A stretch of DNA of 64,000 nt from Harmothoe impar (taxonomy: Eukaryota; Annelida; Polychaeta; Phyllodocida; Polynoidae). The stretch is from assembly GCA_947462335.1 (NCBI GenBank), contig OX381710.1, positions 62,553,303-62,617,302 on the forward strand, in the 5' to 3' direction. The stretch's first letter is position 1. Every line of letters begins with the position of its first letter. Below, piece after piece: positions 35,517-46,642 of the stretch. The notes under the pieces were generated by a model. It saw only the letters and a list, made by a program, of their open reading frames with translations. It was not told where the DNA came from and searched no databases. The position numbers were made by a program, and so were the translations under genes.

Positions 35517-35858
35517 ACTCTCACACAAACTACATTTCTCCTGATGCAATTCTAAAATATAATATATTTTGGTACACTGAAATGTTACTATTGAAAATAT
35601 GCAGAGGATAAGACCAATGTATCTCAACAATCTGCATGAAAGATAGTAAAATTTACTTTGAAAAACATCTATAGGCCATCAAGATTACACTTCAACTAAT
35701 GGTAGTTCAGTCCTTATTAGTACATTACTGCAATAGGGTAATTTTCATATTATCCCTTAAGACATGAACAGTCTAGTTCTAAAATTGTCCCCAGGGATCC
35801 TGTGTTGACCTCATTACTATTCACACATAAGTAGGAGGTGTTTCAATGCACCTGACAT

Positions 35859-35930
35859 GGATTCACTGGTGTAGTGGTCATGGTTCAGGACTATGGATTG
35901 GAACCTGGGGGTTCAAATCTCCAAGATGTT
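35859..35930 (+). other. tRNA-like sequence (degenerate)
   Basis: TGGTGTAGTGGTCATGG resembles the D arm of Gln/Glu/Asp tRNAs and GGGGGTTCAAATCTCC keeps a B box and a T stem. The acceptor stem is poor. It lies just inside the right subterminal array of the element at 35198-36063. Confidence 0.5.
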
Positions 35931-36065
35931 GAATATGTGAGCCTTTTTAGAACTCAGGTCTGCGTCTACAGTAGATTCTACTGTAGGTCTACAGCAGAAT
36001 TTACTGGAACCAAAGTTGCCCCCAATAGTTGCTGTACAGGAACACTACTTACTTCTAACAGTGTA

Positions 36066-37760
36066 GTGACGTTTTTCTTAGGGGGATTATTGATGGTAGG
36101 TGACAAAAGGTGACAAGGGGGTGAGGGGGGGGGGGGGTCCTGAAAATGACCCTAAAAAAGGTGCCGTCATTTGTGAATGTTCCCTAACCAAAACCACCTA
36201 CGACTAAAAGTCAGGCATTGCATGACTTTCAAAAGTAGTACATTAATGCAATGTGTTGCCATCCGACTGCTTAATATGCCGACCATGGATGTCTTACTGA
36301 TATAAGGGACTTGGACTGAGAGGTGTGTACATAGACAAAGCCTGAACCACCATTTACTGCATGCCCCATCTCTCTAAAAGACTATTTAGTTTTGGTTTCA
36401 GTGTCACATGAGTGATGTCACAAGCCATGGCATACTGACATATACGGTAAATGTGTAGGAGCGGGATTTCTATCTCTTGGCTCATCTCATAGATTCGATC
36501 ATCCTGGATACCATCACTTGTGAGAAACCTAACCTAATGGCAGTCTGGAATGCAAAATGCAACTTGCCCTCCGGACGTTAAGCTATAACAATAGTAGGTA
36601 GGGTAATAGTAATACATGCAGCTAGACGCCTATACCATGTACAGACCCATCACACAGAGCATAGAGCTATAGTATCACCTTGCAGTGAGTCTGTATAGCT
36701 CTATGCACAGAGCGGCCTCCTGCAGCAGGAGGAGGGGGTGACGGGGTGAGGCTGGTGCTGGCAGCTGGTGGGGCGGTCAGCACCTTGACAAGGACGTTCT
36801 GTGTCTGAGTCACTCTGAGTACGGGGCACCAAGGTGTGACATCCATACAGGAGTCACTGAAGGTCTAATACAGCTAGGGGGATCAGAAGGTGTCATGTTG
36901 ATGTCATCCAGAGTCCTGTCAGTGCAGGTATCTGGATACATTATATGTACATGGTGAATGTGGCATGCAGGACCTAGAGTGTCATTAACCCTTTACTTAG
37001 AGCATACATATGATACCTCAAGACCTTATAGTCATAGGGTCGGCATTAGTGCATCAAAGCGCTATGCTCAGATATAAAAGTTTGGTAGACCCCACAAGTG
37101 ATACACTTCCCATATCTTGCTGGTATCAAGATCTGTATGTTCACCTCAATATCACAAATCTACTTGTGTTCGCTTAGTATTTGTGCATCTATATATGTAC
37201 ATACTTTTTTTTTGTAAAACCTGTATTGTCAAGTGTGTTTTATAATCCTATAGACCCTTTGTACCTCAACTGGGTCTGAAATAAAGCTTTAAACTGAATA
37301 AAGGGGAAATATATGATTATAAATACTCTCTTCTCTCTAATATGCAACAGTGATAGGGTGATAGGGGTGGATACGGGGAGGAGCAAAAGAGAATTCAATC
37401 ATTTCTGTACATTGCATGGTCTCTGTACCGGACCCATGATGGCTATATAAACCTGCATGGCCCCATTGCTCCTGGGATTCATATCACAAAGGGCGTGCTA
37501 TATGCTGTTGGCAGCAGGTTCTGCATAGATATAACTGGATGTTGGGTCTGCCAAGTCACATTTCTCCCCCACTTCCTCCACCTTACCCTGCCCCCTTGTT
37601 GTGAAAGGCATCGTCTGGTCTATATAGATGGTGATCATGGAACTGCAAACTACCTATAGTCTGGGCCAAGCTTTCCTGTTGCATCAAAGCATATCCTTCT
37701 AATGTTGATGTTCTTCAGATTTTGATAATCTCAGTGAGAACCGTGAACCGTTACAAACAC
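36066..37760. other. gene-free region with one MITE fragment
   Basis: GC-rich at 36.71-36.85 kb with no supported exon. TTAACCCTTTACTTAGAGCAT at 36986 begins a degraded TTAA-family copy ending near 37075. An inverted repeat around AGAGCTATAG / TATAGCTCT lies at 36655-36715. Confidence 0.4.
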
Positions 37761-37904
37761 TGGGGGTGCAGAGGGGTCCCCCCTGAGGTTGAAAAGTCGC
37801 CGAAATTAAGGGGTCCAGATCGAAAGGTCGCTTTCTTGGACACTTTGATCTATAGTAGATTTTATTCAAAAGTCGTCAGGTCGCTTTTGACCCATCTGGA
37901 GCCA
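37761..37904. mobile_element. Short copy of the 4937-type element
   Basis: Starts TGGGGGTGCAGAGGGGTC and ends CCCATCTGGAGCCA, as at 4937-5309, with AAAGTCGCCGAAATTAAGGG and GTCGTCAGGTCGCTTTT inside. The interior is shortened to 144 bp. The flanking hexamers (AAACAC, CAACAG) match at only four of six places. Confidence 0.6.
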
Positions 37905-37907
37905 CAA

Positions 37908-38939
37908 CAGTGTAAGAAGTAAGTACTGTCCACCCACAGCAAACTTTTGTTCCAGTAGATTTTGCTGTAGGTGTACAGCAACTGAATTGCTGTAAATTTA
38001 CAGCAACTTCTACTGTATTTACAGCAACTTCAACTGTAAATGTACAGCAACTTCTACCGCACATCTACAGCAAAAGTTGCTGGCAACTTTTCTTCCATTA
38101 GATTTTGCCATACATGTACAGCAACTGGGTGCTGTAACATTACAGTAACTTCTACTATAGGTTTCATATCATTGTTGTCATCAACTTATATCAAATGATA
38201 TGCATGGAGAGTACTTTCATGCATAATACTTCAATTTCAGCTAGGATAATACACACTACACAATGTAATGGTTTACTCCTGCATTAATACAGCTGAACTG
38301 TATGTGATACCAGTTTTTCCCAGTCCAGGCACTTAACCCATTGAGGCCGGCCAAGAAAAATTTATTCTAGCCAGGGGGCCGAATTCTTTTCAATTTTTTT
38401 CCCAGGGGCCGGGGTTTTCAAAATCCCATAGAGTTAAGTCAATTATAATCGACATCCGGCCCCACATGGTGTAGTAAATAATCGACATCCGGCCAGGGAT
38501 GGATGTTGATTATAATCTACATTTGCCCTCAATGGGTTAAGCATTTAAACTTCCCTTCCAATGTGATGTCTATTCTATACTTTTGCTGTTTTTTGTATTA
38601 TTCAACACAATTAAGCAAATATCAATACATTTTATGATAACTGCATTCAGTCTCGCCCATCCATTCTTATTCTACAATGACTTGAGAGTTTGTGAGGCTT
38701 TATTTGACTCGGGAAAGGGTTGGGTGGAATAATTACTACAAAAATGGTATACTGCTGCCACCTAGTGGCAGAAATCTACAGCACAATGTACTGTAAATGT
38801 ACAGCAACATTGCTGGAGACCCAATTTACAGTACATAATGCTGTAATTGTACAGCAAATAGTGCTGTAATGACAACTACAGCGAAACGTGCTGTAAATGT
38901 ACAGCACATTGTTCTGTTTAAATACAGTAACTTTTTCAG
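37908..38939. mobile_element. Element with ACAGCAA arrays, related to 35198-36063
   Basis: The left end CAGTGTAAGAAGTAAGTACTG closely matches an end of the 35198 element, and the right end, inverted, reads CTGAAAAAGTTACTG. The two subterminal arrays (37935-38160 and 38770-38930) consist of ACAGCAA...TTGCTGTA words spaced by 10-20 bp. A TTAA MITE (38337-38536) is nested inside. No tRNA-like block is visible in this copy. Confidence 0.55.
38337..38536. mobile_element. TTAA-flanked MITE, distinct family
   Basis: CCCATTGAGG ends in inverted orientation are each bordered by TTAA (38333-38336, 38537-38540). GGCCGG-rich blocks and two ATAATCGACATCCGGCC repeats are inside. A TTAA TSD points to piggyBac- or Kolobok-type mobilisation. 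Confidence 0.75.
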
Positions 38940-38959
38940 TAAAGTCACTTTTTTAAACC

Positions 38960-39085
38960 ATTTATACTACAAAATTGTATTGCCTTTTTTTATCCAAAAG
39001 TCGCCAGGTCACTTAAATTATTGTAGCAGGTCGCCAGGTCACCTGGAAAATAGCCCAGGTCGCCAGATCGTTTTTGACCCATTTG
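38960..39085. mobile_element. Right-half fragment of the 4937-type element
   Basis: AAAAGTCGCCAGGTCAC, CAGGTCGCCAGGTCACC and CCCATTTGGAGCCA reproduce the right half of the element at 4937-5309. A short TCTTGAA microsatellite follows at 39093-39125. Confidence 0.55.
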
Positions 39086-39139
39086 GAGCCACACTTGGTC
39101 TTGAATGAAATCTTGAATCTTGAAATCTTGAATCTAATC

Positions 39140-39305
39140 CTTCTAATCCTTTATTTGTTGCCATGATGCACCAGCATAGCACCAGTGAGTAGGTCTAACT
39201 CTTTCGTGATTTGGTATGTACATCATAATGGCCCTTGTAGGTGACATGATGCACTAATGCATCATGACGACAAGAGGACATACCAGTAGTGCATTAATGG
39301 GTAAA
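39140..39305. mobile_element. TTAA-family MITE, degraded
   Basis: TTGCCATGATGCACCAGCA, GGTGACATGATGCACTAATG and GCATCATGACGACAAG in family order. The terminal repeats are weak. Confidence 0.45.
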
Positions 39306-40628
39306 TGGCTACATATCTGTGTGCTGCCATGGTGGTGCTGGTGGTGTATCAGCTGTCAGGTATCCAGGGTCCTAACCTCACTGTTGGCACACATGGCTCC
39401 CTAATGCTGCACGCTGCCTCCTCCACCACTGCAGAACCAAGCTTTGATACCTAGGCTAAGGAAATGTGTTACATGAACCGAAAACCCAGGCTAGGTAGTT
39501 TAATCTAACTTTGTGCACCTACATCAATCTACTTCCAGATAGCCATGCTGACTTATAAATCGGAGAATTGGCTCTAACTAAGTCAGTATTTGATATGATT
39601 TACATATTGCAGTACCATAAATAAACATTTAGATGTGTTCAGAATAACCTAGGAATGTGCTTTTCTTTGACAGAATTTGATAAAAGACAAGGATTGTGCC
39701 CTGTTTTTCAACAAACAAAAATGTTGTTTTTCTTTGCCTGGGACTATTATATACTCCCTAATGTAGACTACCTAATGTCTCCGACCCCATAGTAAGTAGC
39801 TGGGGTGTGGGCAACAGTGACTGTGGTTTAGAAATATTTGTTGGGCATGTTCTGGTGGTCTACATTACCATGTTATAGAATAGAGCCCCAGATATGACAA
39901 GATACACGCATGTATCACTAATGGCAGGAGATCATGATGCAGAGGTCCTCTTCTCACTTACATCTAACCCCTATTACATGTAAGAATACGTGCTGAAGCT
40001 TAGATTCCACTGTAGTCATCCCGAAGAAGAAAAGTGATGATGCAGGTTTATTCCCTCTTTTTAGATAAACCCACGAAAACTCTTTATATCTTAAGCCCTC
40101 AATCTTTCTCGGTAACTCTATTTGTGTCCCCAATGAAATTCATGTAACCCTGCTGCAGGTATAAACCTGGTCGGACACTTCAGGTAGGGTCAGCCTACTG
40201 CTTTAATACACTATGCCTTTAGCATGATACATTAATGCAGCACTGGGTAGAAGCCGGTCCTGAAGGATTTCTAGCAGCATATATATCATACAATGATATA
40301 ATCAACATGTGGATTAAACTGAGTTGTGTGGCAGATGGCACTGGATTAAAATATATGACTACATTATATATGCTGAAGGAAAGGTGGGAGTACATGTCAT
40401 CATTCGGATCACATTATCTATTTTATAATGGAAATCTTGATATATGGAATCTTTGCAGTAAGCTTATTACCTGAGGTCTCTCACACGGGATAGTTTTATA
40501 TTATTTGATTTGGTCGCTTTCCCAGAGTATATATATCAGCTATTTGTCTACAAGCCCTACATGTATGTTATTCTACACCAAGACAGGTGGAGAGTAGGGA
40601 GGGGTGAGTGCATGGGTGTACATAACTG

Positions 40629-40720
40629 ATGGTATCACATCAGGTGGACAGTGTAAAGCTGTTGGAAGTTACCATTGATAAAGGATTAGGTTTTCATCAG
40701 CAGGTATCATTGAGTGGGTG
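40629..40720 (+). pseudogene. Possible non-LTR reverse transcriptase remnant
   Basis: The plus-strand translation includes SVKLLEVTIDKGLGFHQQ, which resembles the VKxLGVxxD...L.f..H stretch near the C-terminal end of non-LTR reverse transcriptase domains. Only about 30 residues are alignable, and the corresponding position in copy 2 (about 43862) is further decayed. The rest of this 121-codon ORF does not look like a transposon. Confidence 0.3.
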
Positions 40721-41034
40721 TATGTATAAGGAAGAGTATATTATATCATACTATGTGGATAGGACTGAGTGGGTGTACAAGGATCCACAGAATGTCCTCA
40801 GAGGGTATCAGAACAATGAGACATGGTGTAACTCCTGGCACAGGCACCACACAGAGACCCTGTGTCGTGTGCACACTGCCTCCAATCTTTACAACATCTT
40901 TCTGCGTCCCTCTATTTGTATCTGCCTATCTGTCCTCTTCTGTCCCTGCCTCTGTCTGTCAGGATCCATTGTGCAAGACTGGGTGAGTGTGTAACACAAA
41001 GAAAGCTGAATGTATAGTCAGATTAGCTTACTTA

Positions 41035-41163
41035 CACCCTCAGAAAAGTCAGCGTCATTGTCGCCAAAACCACTCTCACCTGAAAATCAGGCAGTGCCTG
41101 ACTTTCAGGTGAGAGTGGTTTTAGCGATGTTGATGTCCAATGACACTGACTTTTCTGAGTGTG
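41035..41163. mobile_element. Near-perfect palindromic TA-flanked MITE
   Basis: CACCCTCAGAAAAGTCAG on the left and CACACTCAGAAAAGTCAG inverted on the right abut TA dinucleotides (41033-41034, 41164-41165). The 129-bp element pairs with itself almost end to end, with the centre at CAGGCAGTGCCTG. Confidence 0.8.
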
Positions 41164-41395
41164 TAGATGCTATATACAGAAATGTAGTTCTCATTTAGTT
41201 CAAGCACAAGAGTTGAGATGTGAATTAACCTAATTCATTTAAGATTCGAAAATGATCAAATCACCAAAATTCAAGTATTAAAATCAATAGTGCATACATT
41301 TGGATTACTGAATCAGAATATGAATCCCATATGGATCCTATTCATGAGTAGAAAAAGGTTGGTTCAGAGATGACACCACTACGGTTGGTGAGGGT

Positions 41396-41598
41396 GCTCT
41401 TCAATCCCTTGAACGATGATATTATGCATCAAGGTACATTTTCATCTGAAGCCATAATGCACCAGTGCACTGGCAGTGCAGGAGTCAGTATGATGCATTT
41501 ATGAATGCAGTCCTGGCAAGTTCTGCGCCAGTTCTGCATTGACACTTCACGGTGACAAAATGTTGCATTAGAAATATGCTGTCATTAAAGGGTTAACA
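41396..41598. mobile_element. TTAA-family MITE inside segmental copy 1
   Basis: Left TCAATCCCTTGAACG, right GTCATTAAAGGGTTAA, with GAAGCCATAATGCACCAGTG and GATGCATTTATGAATGCAG inside. The matching copy in segment 2 is at 44640-44822, so it predates the duplication. Confidence 0.55.
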
Positions 41599-42065
41599 AG
41601 ACCAAGCACCCACTGGGCCACAGGCCAACAGGAGATGTGGTCAAACAGGGAGTTGACCTGACACCAGGTCATCATCAGGCCTGAGTGAAGACCTCGTCAC
41701 TTTGCCAGGGACATGGGATGCCAGAGTAATGGGAGTAGTGTGAACATTAAAGAGTGGCCATTTTTGATAACAAGGGAGTTAGGAGGCGGGATGTTCACCC
41801 CTTTATAGCTCAAACTCTTGCATATTGCAATAAAGGAGCACACTGAAAATCCATAGATTGAAAGGGTTAGTCAGTACAGACTATCCTAGGTTGGTCATAT
41901 GAGTGTTAGTCATAATTGCAAAGTTATATTAAAAAATGACTGAGGGGTCAGTCAGTAAGGGCTAACCTAGGTTCATCATTGGTGTGTTGTATTTGTATAC
42001 CACTAGTTGGGGCCACCTGTCATGACCACTCAGTGGCTCCCCCTGGAATTTAAAAGACTAAGGTG

Positions 42066-42087
42066 GGTTGGTCAGTACTGACCAACC
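42066..42087. repeat. Perfect 22-bp palindrome in a GGTTGGTCAGT-rich block
   Basis: A perfect palindrome centred on GTCAGTACTGAC. The surrounding 41.86-42.18 kb holds further variants (GGTTAGTCAGTACAG, GGGGTCAGTCAGTAAGG, CCTAGGTTGG), suggesting an eroded element with short subterminal repeats. Confidence 0.6.
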
Positions 42088-43630
42088 TGACAATAATAAC
42101 TGACCTAGGTTGGGCGTATAGGGATAAAAAAAATGACTAACTAGGTTAGGCACTAGTGACCGAGAGGTTGGACATATAGGGAGCCTAGGAATATCAGTGC
42201 AGCCTTGAAAGAAATTGAACACAAATGGCAGGGGAGGGGGCAGAAAAGATCTGAAGCACATTCAGGCTAAAATGGTGCACTGGAACATGTTTAGAAAACT
42301 TCTTGAATACTCCCTGCAGAAGGGTGTAAGGACCGGATAATATTGGGCTGTGTGCGTGGGGGTAATGTGGGTATAAAGGAGGACGTTGCATGGGGCTGGA
42401 TGTGTGGGTGTGGAGCAGGTGTCTGTGACGAGGTTACAATAAGGTGTAGGTGTGGCGGAAGGAGGATCTGCATGGTACCTCTTCCATTCCAGTTTCTCCT
42501 GACACCTGCTCTTCTCACCTGATCCTTCGGATCCCCATTTCCACCTGAATAGTCTCACTACCTACATTGTAGCAGGAATTTTATATGCCAGTGGTGGGTA
42601 AGATATGTAATTTAGAGTAGGGCGCAGTCACAGAAATATGGATAGGTTATTTCCAAAAAATCTATTTCTTAAAGGCATGCCCTGTAAATTATCCCTGCAC
42701 GTTATGTCATATTAAAGAGCCTTAGAAAAATGTTGACATATAACGTTATATAACGTTATAAAATGGTGTATAACGTTATTTGTTTACTGGGCAGAAGTAT
42801 GCCCAGGCATTTAGCCTATTTCTCTAAAAGACACAGTCCAAGCAATATGCTTGTGCTGGTCTCAGCGTTCTGACTTAGTTTTTTCTATTGTTTTCCCAAC
42901 CTCATTGAGTAATCTTCTGGGTAAATGTTTCCTTCAGCATCACCGGAAGTGAATTACTTCTGCATCAGTAGGTCTGAGGGAGTGTCACGTGGGGCGTGAT
43001 AAGATGAGAACAAAGGGGAGGGGTGTGACGGAGAAGGAATAGATCATCTGGGCTACTTTTTTGTAAGACTTCAGCATACCATGGGACCTAATACAAAACC
43101 ATACTACAATGAAATGATGCCCAAATCCTTTTTGCCTCGGTCCTTTCTTAGTTTTTTTTATAATGTTTCTTATTTAGGGTTTGTGTATCCACTGCTGTAG
43201 ACACTATTTTCTAGTTTGCCTATGGGTTATCGAATTGCTCAAGACTTTCAAGCTTCAGCATGATGCATTAGTGCAGCACTGGCCAGGGCTCAAGCCATTT
43301 CTGATGGTTTGTTAGCAGGATATATATATATATATATACCATACACTATAATTATAGTGTGCCTTTGACTGAGGTGTGTGGCAGATGGCACTGTACCAAA
43401 AGCAGTTAGGTGCACACACACGACCACATATACACTGACAGGAAGGTGTGGGAGTACATGTAATTATTTGGATCACATACCATTTCATGGAACATCTATG
43501 CGAGTCAACTTGCATTTAGCATACCTGATGTCCCACACACTCAATTCTCACAAACAAATCATTTATAAACCGAGATAAACAAAGAGACAAGGGTACAGAG
43601 GCAGTATAAAAAAAATGTATATGCAGGGCC

Positions 43631-43666
43631 TCTCTCTGTCTCTCTCTTTCTCTGTCTCTCTCTCTC

Positions 43667-43748
<82 letters not shown>
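43631..43748. repeat. (TC)n followed by (TA)39 microsatellite
   Basis: TCTC-type repeats run to about 43667, then 78 bp of uninterrupted TA. The Ile/Tyr-repeat ORFs on both strands are artefacts. Confidence 0.97.
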
Positions 43749-43750
<2 letters not shown>

Positions 43751-44639
43751 AATTCTTGACAGAGACTGGAGTCAAAATCAGCATGATTATACAGAATGTG
43801 TGATGTGCATTGGGCACAGTATACATGATGATACCAAACAATTAGAGTGAAGCTATTTCAGCCATCGCTAATGTAGGATTTGATTTTAATCAGCAGGTAT
43901 CGCTGAGTGGGTGTATAGGGAAGAGTATACCATACTATGTGGATAGAACTGAGTGGGTGTACAAGGATCCACAGAATGTCCTCAGAGGGTATCAGAACAA
44001 TGAGACATGGTGTAACTCCTGGCACAGGCACCACACAGAAACACTGTGTTGTGCATGCTACCTCCACACTCCATAACATCTATCTGTATCCCTGTCTCTG
44101 TATCCCTCTATGTATCCCTCTTGTATCCACTTATCTGTCTCCATTTCTGTCCCTGTCTCTGTCTGCAGGATCTATCATGCAAGGCTGGGTGAGTGTGTAA
44201 CACAATCAGTGGCCTCGGAACCGAGGGCAGGGGGGGGGGGGCATATGGTTGGCCGGAAGAGTGAAGAACTTTAAGTTCTACATATGACAAAAAAAGGGGG
44301 TTATTATTCGGGGGTTCATTCAGTACTGAGTCTATGAGCATCCACCTTGTTTTACCTGATTGAACTTCTAACCCCTGAAGACAGATGCGCCCATGGCCTG
44401 ACAGCTCTGAGCCCAATAGTCGGGTTAGCTTCCACAGAAGGGTACAGAGACAGTACAAAAAATGTATGCTATTTTTCTGCATGCAGGGCCTCTATATATA
44501 CTCCAATTGGCATCAATTGGCCTAAAGGTTAGAAGATTATAAAAATACAAGTACATTGTATTGAAATCAGTACTGCAGCCCATCTGGAATATTGAATCAG
44601 AATGTAGGCTATATCCAATGGGAGGCCTGTCTGCAGCAT

Positions 44640-44822
44640 GCTCATCTGTCATCAAAGTGCACCAATGCAGTGCCATGGAGTGCCTCCTCATTGTACATGC
44701 AACTTGAGTAGACATGATACATAGATGCAGACCTGTGAGTAACTTTTTCTGCATTCATGCTTCATGGTGACAAAAGGCCATATTGCATTAAAAAATGATG
44801 GTGTCGATAACCCTTTATGGGA
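44640..44822. mobile_element. TTAA-family MITE inside segmental copy 2
   Basis: Contains GTGCACCAATGCAGTGCC, CATGATACATAGATGCAG, CTGTGAGTAAC and CATTCATGCTTCATGGTGAC. It is the counterpart of 41396-41598. Confidence 0.5.
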
Positions 44823-45623
44823 GAGCATCAACTATAATCATCATAACAATATAGAATTCTAAGCAATGCTGCTAGAGAAAATTCCTGTCAAAATGCTTTC
44901 CCCCACAGCCAGCTCTAACAATCTTTGGCCACCTTTGATTAAATGGTTAAAGGGTTAACAAGACCCAACACTCACCTGGCTACAGGCCAGCACGAGATGT
45001 GGTCAAAGAGGGAGTTGACCTGACACCAGGTCATCATCAGGCCTGAGTGAAGACCTCACCTTGCGTGAAACTAGCTGTTACACCCTGGATATGGTGAGTG
45101 ATGACCAGCTCAGCCATGTAGAATACCGATTGATTAAAAGCCAACAGTGTCAATAGCGCAATAAGCTATAAACACCCTCATCATATGATTCTTTTAATCC
45201 TATGGGAGGAGAAACACATGTTTTTGTGAGTGTTAATTGTGTAGTGTATCTTCAAAATACATGAGTGGCAATAATATGCCCTAGGCTTTTACCCGATTTC
45301 TCAAAAAGACCAAAGCAATATGCATGTACTAGTCTCAGCATTCTGAGTTTTTTCCCTATTGTTTTCTTAACCTCACTGAGTAATCTCCTCGGAAAGTGTT
45401 TCCTTCAGCATCACCGGAAGTGAATTACTTCTGCATCAGTAGGTCTGAGGGAGTGTCACGTGGGGCGTGATAAGATGAGAACAAAGGGGAGGGGTGTGAA
45501 GGAGAAGGAATAGATCATCTGGGCTACGCTTTGTAAGACTTTAGCATATCAAGGGACCTAATACAAAACCACACTACAATGTAATGATGTCCTAATCCTC
45601 TTATTTCCTGGATCCCTTCTTAG

Positions 45624-45854
45624 ATGGCCCTAGACCCCTAAATTCGACATAGCGACATGGGCATTTCATAAATTCGACATGCGACATGAGGCCTAGTGAC
45701 ATGCGACATGAGGCTTAAAGAGATAGTGACATGTGACATAAGCCGGTTCTTAAAATCGACATGGGACATGAGCATTTCTAAGCGACATAGACATGCGACA
45801 TGGCCATTTCTTGAAATCGACATGCGACATGGGGACCCCCCCATCAAGGGCCCC
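45624..45854. mobile_element. GTCG-repeat element with exact 6-bp TSD and known empty site
   Basis: The ends ATGGCCCTAGACCCC and, inverted, GGGGCCCTTGATGG lie between two copies of TCTTAG (45618-45623, 45855-45860). Segmental copy 1 has the uninterrupted sequence CTTTCTTAG at 43143-43151, so this insertion came after the duplication. The interior units GCGACATG-GCCATTTCTTGAAATCGAC are those of the 2167 and 30190 elements. No ORF of consequence. Confidence 0.75.
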
Positions 45855-46642
45855 TCTTAGGTTTCTTGTGTTATGCTTCTTATCAATGGACGACGTTCAA
45901 CAAATACAAACAATGCTTAACTGGTTTGACAGCTATAAGATGCTTTAGGAATATGTTTTTCAACTCATGAAGAAATATTATATCTGCAAATCAAAATCGC
46001 AAATTATACCTAAAACCGTGTTCTAATTTATCTATCATCAGTCATGAGGAATATAGAGAGGGAGAGGGGCGGTGTTAACTTGAGTCTTTCAAAGTCAGCC
46101 ATGTCGCCAAAGAATTCATTTGGATTGGAGCTCAGTATTCGTTGACTCCCTTTACAGATGACGTTTGCAACATAGATTTTCACTCTGGAGAGTGACTCAG
46201 TGAGTCAGGCCGCCACCCGTTGTTGTCTCTATTCTCCCTATTCAGGTTTCCCATAATGCCCGCGCTCAGGCAGTTTCCGGTACAGCCCGCCCTCCCTCAC
46301 CCCACTGACACACTGTGACACTGCCTGTCATCTGAACATTTAAGAAATTAATTTATTTGACTTAAAATGTCACACCAACTGAAGTGATACCTTCTTGGAA
46401 AGGTAGTCGTTTGATTTATCCATGTATATGATTTCTTTAAATATATAAAATATGGAACATGGATTTGTTGGGAGTTGAACATGAGGTAACATGGCGTTTT
46501 AGCATCCAGTTAGGCTTATACTACAGTACAGACAAATGTAACTAACCTTTACTTCCAGTCACCTCCACTGATGACAGTGATGTTGGGTTAATGGGCCTAG
46601 TAAATATATATGTGAATACAATGTCCATGATAATAGTAGTCT

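Larger units (their letters stand above)
35198..36063. mobile_element. TA-flanked element with ACAGCAA arrays and three tRNA-like segments
   Basis: Ends CACTGTAAAAAGTTGTTG and, inverted, CACTGTTAGAAGTAAGTAG abut TA on both sides (35196-35197, 36064-36065). Subterminal blocks (35215-35310 and 35965-36040) are made of short palindromic words, ACAGCAA and TTGCTGTA. Between them lie a B-box-like GCAGGTTCGAATCCC (35317-35331) and two tRNA-like sequences. The plan matches the element at 8033-9475. G-runs lie just outside both ends (35171-35185 and 36125-36137). Confidence 0.6.
40205..43200. repeat. Segmental duplication, copy 1
   Basis: Blocks at about 40205-40310, 40690-40990, 41396-41700 and 42815-43195 recur in the same order in copy 2 (43243-45885). 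The best block (40740-40875 against 43920-44050) is nearly identical, including GGATCCACAGAATGTCCTC and GTAACTCCTGGCACAGGCAC. Copy 1 also holds a palindromic MITE (41035-41163) that copy 2 lacks. Confidence 0.75.
43243..45885. repeat. Segmental duplication, copy 2
   Basis: A direct repeat of 40205-43200, starting at the GCATGATGCATTAGTGCAGCAC block and ending near TATGCTTCTTATC. Differences include a (TA)n expansion (43671-43748) and an inserted 231-bp transposon (45624-45854) for which copy 1 keeps the empty site. Confidence 0.75.

Noticed and set aside
43563..43850. Tyr/Ile-repeat proteins on both strands
   Set aside because: Translation of the (TA)39 microsatellite and the adjacent CT tract.
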